Shown here piece after piece: positions 58,811 to 64,000 of a stretch of DNA of 64,000 bases. Origin of the DNA: JBBRHQ01 sp963781345 (GTDB lineage Bacteria > Actinomycetota > Thermoleophilia > Solirubrobacterales > 70-9); contig CAWAFQ010000013.1 in the NCBI GenBank assembly GCA_963781345.1, positions 453,151 through 517,150 of the forward strand. Reading direction: 5' to 3'. Below the pieces are notes generated by a model. The model searched no databases, was not told the origin of the DNA, and worked only from the letters and a program-made list of their open reading frames with translations. The position numbers and the translations under genes were made by a program. The number at the start of each line of letters is the position of its first letter. Position 1 is the stretch's first letter.

Positions 58811-58867
58811 GCACAACGTGCGGATGAGCCGCGACTGTAGGGAGTCGGCTCCATCCGATTGTTACAT
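58811..58867 (-). other. attC site of the DUF2971 cassette
   Basis: 57 bp. On the minus strand: R'' ATGTAAC, L'' with GGATGGAGCCG, loop, L' with CGGCTCATCC, R' GTTGTGC. The arms pair with one extrahelical base in L''. R'' is the exact complement of the TTACAT that starts this cassette at 59787, as required for an excised circle. Confidence 0.88.
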
Positions 58868-58872
58868 GGTCG

Positions 58873-59769
58873 TTATCTCAACCGCTCAAACTCAAGCGAA
58901 TAGGCTCTTTGATTTTGAATTGCCTGCCACACCTCCATGCCGGGTAGTCTTTCTTTTGCCAGTGTTAGTAACTCTTCCCTGTTCTCTCTCGGCATGCGGC
59001 AACCTAGGTACAAGGCTCCGAATACTGGAGGTGGTTCCTCAAAGTCAATAAAACCGCCCAAAGGATACCCGAAGTTGGTTATGGATATTCTCCATTCATG
59101 TTCGTAGGCCCAGTCCGTCCCTTTCACCAACAGCAACTCGGACTCTCGTTTCCCCATGTCTATTCTGTTTACGCAGAGCATGTGATCTACAAACTCCCCT
59201 TCATCCACTAGCCCTGGATACTCATCGAAATACTTGACCTGTTTTGCTACAAGCAGAGGAACATCAAGATCGTCAATGGCGTTCAATTTGAAGACTGCAC
59301 CTGTATGGGCCAAACCATAGTGCGCCCACATGAGTAAGTTGTCATTTTGCTCTGCTAAGCAGAGTACTCTCGTTTGCAGCAACATGATTTCAGTCTGTTG
59401 ATTCCATTCAAGTAGTGCCCTGTGGCCGTTTTCGATGGTTTGTTGTCTGATTCCTTCGGCATTTTTGCGAAACTCCTCCCTTGGTATGAAATCTCTATTG
59501 CTACGGAAGTGCAACAAGGTGGGTCCCCAGGGACTTGTCTCATCAAACGGGATGTCGTCACGGTCCCAGATATATGTTTCAAATCGTTGAATGATTAGGT
59601 CAGTGATGCTCTCCAGGCGAGATTCATCAATAAAGGCATATCTGTGGTCAAACGGATCATTGAAATCGACGGGGCAAGACCATCTGAGAGTCCGATTCTC
59701 GATGATCGCCTTCGCAACCTCTTTCGTCACGTACTTAAAGAAGTGATCTCGGTTGTGATATCTGGGCAT
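58873..59769 (-). CDS. DUF2971-domain protein (integron cassette)
   Basis: 298 residues, soluble. Typical DUF2971 landmarks: FFKYVTKEVAKAIIENRTLRWSCP and DFNDPFDHRY at the start, LCLAEQNDNLLMWAHYGLAHTGAVFKL in the middle and a later DWAYEHEWRIS. Function of the family is not established; it occurs repeatedly in accessory and cassette DNA. It has almost no 5' leader (ATG 18 bp after the cassette boundary) and no own promoter visible, so expression would depend on read-through. Confidence 0.8.
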   Translation of the reverse strand: MPRYHNRDHFFKYVTKEVAKAIIENRTLRWSCPVDFNDPFDHRYAFIDESRLESITDLIIQRFETYIWDRDDIPFDETSPWGPTLLHFRSNRDFIPREEFRKNAEGIRQQTIENGHRALLEWNQQTEIMLLQTRVLCLAEQNDNLLMWAHYGLAHTGAVFKLNAIDDLDVPLLVAKQVKYFDEYPGLVDEGEFVDHMLCVNRIDMGKRESELLLVKGTDWAYEHEWRISITNFGYPLGGFIDFEEPPPVFGALYLGCRMPRENREELLTLAKERLPGMEVWQAIQNQRAYSLEFERLR

Positions 59770-59781
59770 CGTCTTCTAACC

Positions 59782-59846
59782 ATGTAACAACGAGGTCAGC
59801 TACGAGGCCGCGAATCGGCCGAGTTAGCTGCACCGCCTAGTTCGGC
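59782..59846 (-). other. attC site of the exported-protein cassette
   Basis: 65 bp. Minus strand: R'' GCCGAAC, L'' GGTGCAGCTAACTCGGCCG, L' CGGCCTCGTAGCTGACC, R' GTTACAT. The cassette's 5' end (TTCGGC at 60360) is exactly complementary to R''. The gene's stop codon lies inside the site. Confidence 0.85.
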
Positions 59847-60340
59847 ACCTTTTTAGTGTCCTGCTTTTCTTCTAATATGTACGTTATCACTGCCAAGCCT
59901 TTAGCCATTTCAGTTTCACTTCTCTTATAGGGGCTGGCAAGGTGGAGTCCATTCATGAGAATTCTTTTCTTACCGGCAAAACTGGCACCTATTGCCAACC
60001 GATCAGGATCGGAACCTGCTAACCAGAAATTGACTTCAATACGATCGCTCTTATCGCTTTTGTCGTGGTCATGGTATCCTTCCCAGCTAATGGCTCTTGG
60101 TGCATTAAGCACAAAATCCATTCTGCCTTGGGCACCTTGGCTTGCCGCGCTATCACGGTTTGCCTGGCATAGTGGGAATGAGGCATCGAATAAGAGTTTG
60201 CCATCAAGACGCAGTTCGAGTTCCATGACTGGACCGCCACACGTCGCAAACCAATACCATACGCCGTCCGCAAGAACTGGTGTACTTAAGATCAAGACCA
60301 TGAATGTGGTTGCTACGAAGATTATTCTTATGTGACGCAT
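59837..60340 (-). CDS. Exported protein of unknown function (integron cassette)
   Basis: 167 residues with a clear signal peptide (IFVATTFMVLILSTPVLADG). The mature part has two Cys (FATCGGP, FPLCQAN) and ends with a charged tail. I do not recognise the family. Ribosome binding site AAGGAAAAC precedes ATG 60340, 20 bp after the cassette boundary. Confidence 0.75.
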   Translation of the reverse strand: MRHIRIIFVATTFMVLILSTPVLADGVWYWFATCGGPVMELELRLDGKLLFDASFPLCQANRDSAASQGAQGRMDFVLNAPRAISWEGYHDHDKSDKSDRIEVNFWLAGSDPDRLAIGASFAGKKRILMNGLHLASPYKRSETEMAKGLAVITYILEEKQDTKKVPN

Positions 60341-60354
60341 TCAGTTTTCCTTAT

Positions 60355-60461
60355 GCCGAACGCAAAAGTCACCTGCGCGGCGGGCGGGCAATGCGGCCTA
60401 TACCAGCCTCAACGGATTTAACCCGATGTTCTTCCGCGTCAGGTGCACTGTCTTGTTCAAC
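60355..60461 (-). other. attC site of the Cys-rich cassette
   Basis: 107 bp, the longest in the array. Minus strand: R'' GTTGAAC, L'' with GTGCACCTGACGCGG, a long central loop, L' CCGCGCAGGTGACTT, R' GTTCGGC. The cassette's 5' end (TTCAAC at 60925) is exactly complementary to R''. Confidence 0.85.
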
Positions 60462-60897
60462 GCAGTCCTTTCTGCAATTCTTTCCTTGCGCACTTCTCGC
60501 ACCAGTATTCCTTACCGCTAATGGTGTGCCCGTCTGTTCCCAGCTTTATTGTCACGCCACACTTGGAACAGAGCGTTGGCTTGTAGGCAGGCGGCTTTTG
60601 AAGTTTCTCAAAATTGAATTCGTTCGTTCCATAATATACGTACATTTCAGTTTCAAACGCCTTTTTGCATTTGGAGCAGTCTTGCCAAGGCCCTTCATGT
60701 TCTTCGGCATAATGAAAGCCGCACAAGGTGTAGCGACGATGATTTCTGCTGCAGCTGTTCGTGTCATAAGAGAACGCGACGTATTTATGCTCATCGTCGC
60801 AAATCCATTGTCCGCAACACTCCGTCTTTATTAGATTCTTTGTTTTTCCGCACAGTCCGCATTTGGGTTTATCTTCAGATGTCTTCTTCTTTCCCAT
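60457..60897 (-). CDS. Cysteine-rich zinc-ribbon-type protein (integron cassette)
   Basis: 146 residues with Cys pairs and His arranged as several probable zinc sites: CGLCGKT, TECCGQWICDDEHK, CGFHYAEEH, DCSKCKKAF, CSKCGVT and CEKCARKE. The N-terminus is Lys-rich (MGKKKTSEDKPK). A nucleic-acid- or protein-binding role is plausible, but the family is not recognised. RBS-like AGAGGAAAACC precedes the ATG. Confidence 0.75.
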   Translation of the reverse strand: MGKKKTSEDKPKCGLCGKTKNLIKTECCGQWICDDEHKYVAFSYDTNSCSRNHRRYTLCGFHYAEEHEGPWQDCSKCKKAFETEMYVYYGTNEFNFEKLQKPPAYKPTLCSKCGVTIKLGTDGHTISGKEYWCEKCARKELQKGLR

Positions 60898-60919
60898 AGG
60901 TTTTCCTCTCTTTGTTGTC

Positions 60920-60976
60920 GTTGAACGGGGAGTTCACCAGCGCTGGTACAGCGTCGGGTGCAACGCCGGGTTATAC
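60920..60976 (-). other. attC site of the ParE-type toxin cassette
   Basis: 57 bp. Minus strand: R'' GTATAAC, L'' CGTTGCACCCGACGC, L' GCGCTGGTGAAC, R' GTTCAAC. The toxin stop codon (TAA) lies inside R''. The cassette's 5' end (TTATAC at 61541) is exactly complementary to R''. Confidence 0.88.
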
Positions 60977-61276
60977 CCCCGGCAAGTACCTGTCTATATC
61001 GAGTGCCCCGTGAAAAACTCCCAAGATGTCTATAATATTCCTTTCCTTCCGTCGCAAGTACGCTATGCGGTAGTGACCATACAACAAGATTCTTATTTCT
61101 CCCTCAGTTTCAACGCGATGTATGTAACCTATTTCGGGGAATTGGCGGAGTATTTGCGCTTTGTTGTAGATGCCTTCTACAACCCTGATCGCGGCATTTG
61201 GGTTATCGGCCGCGATATAGTCGTGAATATCCTGGAGCCAAGTTTCAGCCTCGGATGTCCACCTTATTTCTGCCAC
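60971..61276 (-). CDS. ParE/RelE-superfamily toxin (integron cassette)
   Basis: 101 residues: EIRWTSEAETWLQDIHDYIAAD at the N-terminus, LRQFPEIGYIHR and the core strand ILLYGHYRIAYLRR are typical of ParE/RelE-fold toxins. It starts inside the end of the antitoxin gene (13-bp overlap), giving the usual antitoxin-first order. ParE-type gyrase poison or RelE-type mRNase cannot be decided. Confidence 0.87.
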   Translation of the reverse strand: MAEIRWTSEAETWLQDIHDYIAADNPNAAIRVVEGIYNKAQILRQFPEIGYIHRVETEGEIRILLYGHYRIAYLRRKERNIIDILGVFHGALDIDRYLPGV

Positions 61277-61449
61277 GATTTAATCCGGTGTCTTATCGTT
61301 TCGTCCGATACAACACGTTCATTTCTGGCGTCATCAAGGCCCTTCTCAACCATACGCTCGAATGCGAGTTCGCGGATGATCTCCTCGTAGGACGCGTCGT
61401 CGGGTTGAGCTTCAATAATCTCTTTCATCTTTTGCTTAACCATGGCCAT
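61264..61449 (-). CDS. Antitoxin partner of ParE/RelE toxin
   Basis: 61 residues, acidic, helical (QPDDASYEEIIRELAFERMVEKGLDDARNERVV can be seen in pieces EEIIRELAFER and KGLDDARNER), as in antitoxins paired with ParE/RelE. RBS AAAGGAGG lies just upstream of ATG 61449. Its own promoter is described separately. Confidence 0.82.
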   Translation of the reverse strand: MAMVKQKMKEIIEAQPDDASYEEIIRELAFERMVEKGLDDARNERVVSDETIRHRIKSWQK

Positions 61450-61487
61450 AGCAACCTACCTCCTTTACGGGACACAACATCAAGACT

Positions 61488-61516
61488 ATTATAGCAAAAA
61501 TGGTTAAGTATTTGAA
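61488..61516 (-). promoter_or_regulatory. Sigma70-type promoter of the ParE/RelE cassette
   Basis: Minus strand -35 TTCAAA (61516-61511), 17-bp spacer, perfect -10 TATAAT (61493-61488), about 39 bp before the antitoxin ATG. It lies inside the cassette, so the pair does not depend on an integron promoter. Confidence 0.75.
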
Positions 61517-61535
61517 TGATCTTGTTTTTATCGAG

Positions 61536-61592
61536 GTATAACATGAAGTTGAGCCGCCGAGATACGAGGTCGGCTCCAACGGCTAGTTGGGC
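61536..61592 (-). other. attC site of the proximal BrnT/BrnA cassette
   Basis: 57 bp. Minus strand: R'' GCCCAAC, L'' CGTTGGAGCCGACC, loop, L' GGCGGCTCAAC, R' GTTATAC. The arms match with one extrahelical G in L''. Strongly resembles the aadA-type attC layout. The cassette 5' end (TTGTGC) differs from the R'' complement at one base. Confidence 0.88.
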
Positions 61593-61689
61593 TATTCTGC
61601 TTTGTCACAGTTAATCAACTACGTCCCTCACGCGAAAACAGACCGCCCATTCTTCCGGGTCGGCTGGAATGACTGGTTGTGCACATCTT

Positions 61690-61917
61690 TTATGAAGCTT
61701 TCTTCCATTCCATTGCCAGCTTGCGACGAGATGCCGCGCAGTCCCTCAAGTAAAGGTTGATCAGAGTCTGGTAAGGGATACCGGCATCCACGGCAAGTTC
61801 TTTGAAATATTTGATGGTTGCCTCATCGAGCCTGATCGTGACCTGCTTCTTGAGAAGGCTCGAATAAGGGTTTTTTCTGGCTTTTGAAAAATCATATTCT
61901 TTTCTCATATTTACCAC
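61690..61917 (-). CDS. brnA: BrnA-family antitoxin (proximal cassette)
   Basis: 75 residues. KKQVTIRLDEATIKYFKELA followed by GIPYQTLINLYLRD is the BrnA/CopG-like ribbon-helix-helix DNA-binding fold. It overlaps the end of brnT by 7 bp (toxin-first order, characteristic of BrnTA). Expected to neutralise BrnT and repress the operon. Confidence 0.87.
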   Translation of the reverse strand: MVNMRKEYDFSKARKNPYSSLLKKQVTIRLDEATIKYFKELAVDAGIPYQTLINLYLRDCAASRRKLAMEWKKAS

Positions 61918-62201
61918 CTGCTCCAGTATTGTTCTTGCTCTAACGGTGTTGCTTTGCGGGCTGAGATAATTCTTATAATGGCATCATGCTTTCGATACGT
62001 GTGAGACACCACCAGAAGCCGAAGGCTGGAACTCAGGCCGAGAAGGATGAACCGGTCTTCATCGTGAGAATGGTCGGGGTCATCAAGCAATAAGCCGTTT
62101 TCATCAGCGAAGATCGTCTGCCCCTCGCTGAAAGAGACACCGTGCTTTCTCTTATTTAAGGCATGTTTCTTCTCGTCCCATTCAAAGTGAATCTCAGGCA
62201 T
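61911..62201 (-). CDS. brnT: BrnT-family toxin (proximal cassette)
   Basis: 96 residues, identical to the distal copy at 58473-58763. IHFEWDEKKHALNKRKHGVSF and the RHDAIIRIISARKAT-type C-terminal strand (KHDAIIRIISARKAT here) define the BrnT ribonuclease family. It is the first gene after attI. The predicted transcription start coincides with the ATG. Confidence 0.9.
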   Translation of the reverse strand: MPEIHFEWDEKKHALNKRKHGVSFSEGQTIFADENGLLLDDPDHSHDEDRFILLGLSSSLRLLVVSHTYRKHDAIIRIISARKATPLEQEQYWSRW

Positions 62202-62207
62202 AATGAT

Positions 62208-62236
62208 AGTGTAAATACATTGTAGTTGTCTGTCAA
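62208..62236 (-). promoter_or_regulatory. Strong promoter of brnT
   Basis: Minus strand -35 TTGACA (62236-62231), 17-bp spacer, -10 TACACT (62213-62208). The start of transcription would fall at about 62201, the A of the brnT ATG, implying a leaderless or nearly leaderless message. The spacer contains TACAATGTA, a candidate BrnA operator. Confidence 0.8.
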
Positions 62237-62255
62237 ATCATTTTTTGTGCACAAC

Positions 62256-62356
62256 AATTAAGTATACGTCACTAACGCCGTATATCCCAATATTCTTCTC
62301 GTGGGGCCGTATATCCCCGGATAGCGCCGGGATATACGGCGTGCACTTTGGTTCAT
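62256..62356. other. Presumed attI region with three copies of a 12-bp motif
   Basis: Lies between the intI stop and the first cassette. GCCGTATATCCC occurs at 62277-62288 and 62306-62317, and its exact inverse complement at 62329-62340. The last two form a perfect 12-bp hairpin with an 11-nt loop. Repeats of this sort act as accessory integrase sites in attI; a terminator of intI is the alternative, but there is no T-run. Confidence 0.65.
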
Positions 62357-63478
62357 CTATTCGTCCAGGGGACTTCTCACGCTGATCCCCGGCTTGTTTA
62401 ATACGTGAGTGTAGATCATGGTTGTGGACACATCCTTATGCCCGAGAAGTTCCTGAACAGTCCGAATATCATAATTTGCCTCTAATAAGTGAGTAGCAAA
62501 GCAATGGCGGAAGGTATGTACGCTCACCCGCTTGGCTATGCCAGCGACCCGGGCCGCCTCCTTGACTGCCCTCTGCAGACTGTTCTCGCCCACATGGTGA
62601 CGTCTTATCACCCCGGAGCGCGGATCGGTCGACCGATTCCCGGCAGGAAACACGTATTGCCATGCCCACTCGAAGGCCGCCTTAGGATACTTTCGTTCCA
62701 ACGCATAAGGCAGATAGACGCTCCCGTAACCTTTGGCCAGATCGTCTTTATGGAGGAGTCGCACCCTCTCGAGGTGCTCCGACAAGGAAGCCTTGAGATT
62801 CTCGGGCATTACCGTAACCCGGTCCTTCATCCCTTTTGCGTCTCGAACGAGTATGTAATTGCTGCCGAAATCAATATCTTTTACGCGCAGCCGGAGGCAT
62901 TCCATCAACCTCAATCCGCTCCCATAGACGAGCTTGACCATTAACTGATGTTCGGGAGGGACCGCGGCAATTACCCTCATGGTCTCCTCTTTCGTCATCA
63001 CTGTGGGCAAATACTGCGGCTTCTTGGCGCGGATGGCATTTATCGATTCGCCCAACTCCTTCTGCAGAACCTCCCTATAGAGAAACAGCAGGGCATTGAA
63101 CGCCTGGTTCTGCGTGGATGCCGATACCTTGAGATTCACTGCCAGATGGGAGAGAAACGCCTCCACTTCCTCAGCCGCCATCTCTTTTGGGTCCCGATTG
63201 TTATGAAAAAGAAGATATCTTTCCATCCACGATAGATAGGTCTTTTCCGTGCTGATCGAGTAATGCTTGAGACGGATTAGATGACAAGCCCGGTCGAGAA
63301 TGGGTTTGGCTGTGAAAGGTTTCTGCTGCGCCGCCACGCCTAACGAGGGGTCGATATCGAGTTCCCCCACGGCCAAGACAGAAAGGATCTCGTTCAGGAT
63401 CGGTTTAGAGTTCTCAAAACTCCAGTACTTCCCATCAGGATGCCACTTGCGGGTCTCGACCATTCTGAGTCTGGCCAC
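62357..63478 (-). CDS. intI: Integron integrase (tyrosine recombinase IntI) with N-terminal extension
   Basis: 373 residues from GTG 63478. Catalytic set: Arg in GSGLRLMECLRLR, Lys in RDAKGMKDR, HTFRH (H321/R324), GHKD (H347) and Tyr356 in MIYTHV. The segment ALERKYPKAAFEWAWQYVFP between the Lys and HxxR is the patch III insertion specific to integron integrases. The first ~55 residues precede the usual start and resemble the extra N-terminal domain of some bacterial phage-type integrases (RKWHPDGKYWSF). Further conserved residues (RVTFPYDAELVAR) lie upstream in frame without a start, while an RBS (AAGGAG) and ATG at 63545 sit one frame off. Transcribed towards the array. Confidence 0.92.
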   Translation of the reverse strand: MARLRMVETRKWHPDGKYWSFENSKPILNEILSVLAVGELDIDPSLGVAAQQKPFTAKPILDRACHLIRLKHYSISTEKTYLSWMERYLLFHNNRDPKEMAAEEVEAFLSHLAVNLKVSASTQNQAFNALLFLYREVLQKELGESINAIRAKKPQYLPTVMTKEETMRVIAAVPPEHQLMVKLVYGSGLRLMECLRLRVKDIDFGSNYILVRDAKGMKDRVTVMPENLKASLSEHLERVRLLHKDDLAKGYGSVYLPYALERKYPKAAFEWAWQYVFPAGNRSTDPRSGVIRRHHVGENSLQRAVKEAARVAGIAKRVSVHTFRHCFATHLLEANYDIRTVQELLGHKDVSTTMIYTHVLNKPGISVRSPLDE

Positions 63479-63545
63479 TAACTCGGCATCGTAGGGGAAG
63501 GTTACTCTGAATTCTTCCCGTCGTATCCGGGCTTATTCTCACCAT

Positions 63546-63843
63546 ATCAGCTATCTCCTTTCATCTTACCCCGTCGCCGGAGAAATGCAACAAGAAATGT
63601 TTACCAAAATGGACAACTTCGCCGCAGGGTAATTTGCGCCCGGCTGACTCGAAGCATGCTTTTCTTCAGATACTCTACACTCAACGCTCAGCACCGCACA
63701 TCCGAGCATTTGTTGACGGCGAGGAAAAAGGACTCAACGCGCGGAGCAACGAGGGCCGGGGCACGCAGGCGTACCTTGTGGTACGTCGAAGTGTCACGCG
63801 GCCGAAGGGCGACAAAGCGGATGGCCTTTTAACTCGCCGTCAC
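63546..63843. other. Intergenic region between dnaE-like gene and intI
   Basis: No convincing gene. Contains the intI RBS (63555-63560, minus strand). A stretch 63710-63810 has a short hairpin (CGTACC TTGT GGTACG near 63771-63786) and a composition unlike coding DNA, possibly a dispersed repeat. A 71-codon plus-strand frame at 63634-63849 has no features of a real gene. Confidence 0.5.
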
Positions 63844-64000
63844 TCATAGCGAGGTCACCTTCCTCGCTATGAGGTTGACCACCCCATCTTCTTTTTGGAT
63901 CGTCCCTTCTACCATGATCAGCGGCTCCAGCCTCACGATCTGTCTGTACGTCTTAAACACGTCCGGCCGCAGCACCACATTCGTCAAGCCCTCTTCATCT
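63844..64000 (-). CDS. dnaE2: DNA polymerase III alpha / DnaE2-like protein, C-terminal end (partial)
   Basis: The minus strand from the window edge reads EEGLTNVVLRPDVFKTYRQI, then EPLIMVEGTIQKEDGVVNLIARKV and a stop at 63844. This is the C-terminal OB-fold segment shared by DnaE and the error-prone DnaE2 (ImuC). DnaE2 is the more likely because its end is usually just after this segment, but the catalytic part lies outside the window. Upstream of and in the same direction as intI. Confidence 0.7.
   Translation of the reverse strand, partial: DEEGLTNVVLRPDVFKTYRQIVRLEPLIMVEGTIQKEDGVVNLIARKVTSL

Larger units (their letters stand above)
58447..58817. repeat. Copy 1 of 371-bp direct repeat (truncated BrnT/BrnA cassette)
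   Basis: Identical to 61885-62255 as far as can be read by eye; both brnT translations are identical. The right end stops exactly at an integron core site (GCACAAC, i.e. GTTGTGC on the minus strand) in both copies. The left end is the chimeric junction, so the true cassette was longer. Confidence 0.9.
61885..62255. repeat. Copy 2 of 371-bp direct repeat (within proximal cassette)
   Basis: Same sequence as 58447-58817. The right edge is the attI/cassette crossover point (G|TTGTGC on the minus strand, G at 62255). The full cassette spans 62254 down to 61542 (713 bp). Confidence 0.9.

Noticed and set aside
63634..63849. 71-codon plus-strand frame near the right end
   Set aside because: No RBS or recognisable domain, and it overlaps the end of the dnaE-like gene on the other strand.
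58447..64000. Real horizontal transfer of an integron into an actinobacterium
   Set aside because: The left boundary is within a codon with no integration signature, the right flank (dnaE-like gene) has the same foreign composition, and the adjacent sequence is error-rich. A misjoin is simpler.

Overview
The window is a chimera of two genomes. Positions 1 to about 58,446 are very GC-rich and encode a typical high-GC actinobacterial gene set, most like Thermoleophilia/Solirubrobacterales: C5-pathway heme genes next to ccmABCD, a DUF2342 metalloprotease, PAC2 and DUF1385 proteins, NHL/RTX-type secreted proteins and a DevS-like GAF sensor. Positions 58,447 to 64,000 have near-balanced base composition, different codon use and a proteobacterial or similar gene set. 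They hold an integron. The change occurs inside a codon of an actinobacterial surface-protein gene.

Region 1-41.7 kb (actinobacterial, good reading frames). It begins with a partial GAF sensor, galT, an nfeD-slipin pair and a TlpA-like lipoprotein. A superfamily 2 helicase with a long acidic insert follows. Next is a minus-strand block ccmA-ccmB-ccmC-ccmD-hemA-hemC-cobA/hemD-SAM hydrolase-birA, linking cytochrome c maturation with tetrapyrrole synthesis. Then come rarA, an M20 peptidase, DUF1385, methylmalonyl-CoA epimerase, a methyltransferase, a BtrH-like protein, PAP2, ychF, a CrtC-like protein, an aldehyde dehydrogenase, fumC, secreted proteins, a benzoylformate-decarboxylase-like enzyme coupled to an FAD/Fe-S 2-hydroxyacid dehydrogenase, an SDR and ileS.

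Region 41.7-58.4 kb (same organism, poor reading frames). trxA, a polyprenol-phosphate glycosyltransferase, polX, otsB, tauE-like halves, arfB, PAC2, an AddB/UvrD-like helicase-nuclease, an IMPase, a DUF2342 protease, a basic coiled-coil protein and a surface protein are almost all broken by single-base indels. The HD hydrolase and the VapBC pair are intact. This pattern looks like an unpolished, low-coverage contig end, not gene decay.

Region 58.4-64 kb (second organism). A tyrosine recombinase of the IntI type (62,357-63,478 or to 63,545) lies beside a cassette array running leftwards. Five attC sites can be read directly (58,811-58,867; 59,782-59,846; 60,355-60,461; 60,920-60,976; 61,536-61,592). 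The 5' end of each of the five complete cassettes matches the R'' box of its own attC: four are perfectly complementary and the attI-proximal one has a single mismatch. The cassettes carry BrnT/BrnA, a ParE/RelE-type toxin-antitoxin pair, a Cys-rich protein, an exported protein and a DUF2971 protein. A second identical copy of the BrnT/BrnA cassette is cut off at the chimeric junction. Unlike classical integrons, intI is transcribed in the same direction as the cassettes and its 3' end faces the array. The window ends in the 3' end of a dnaE/dnaE2-like gene.
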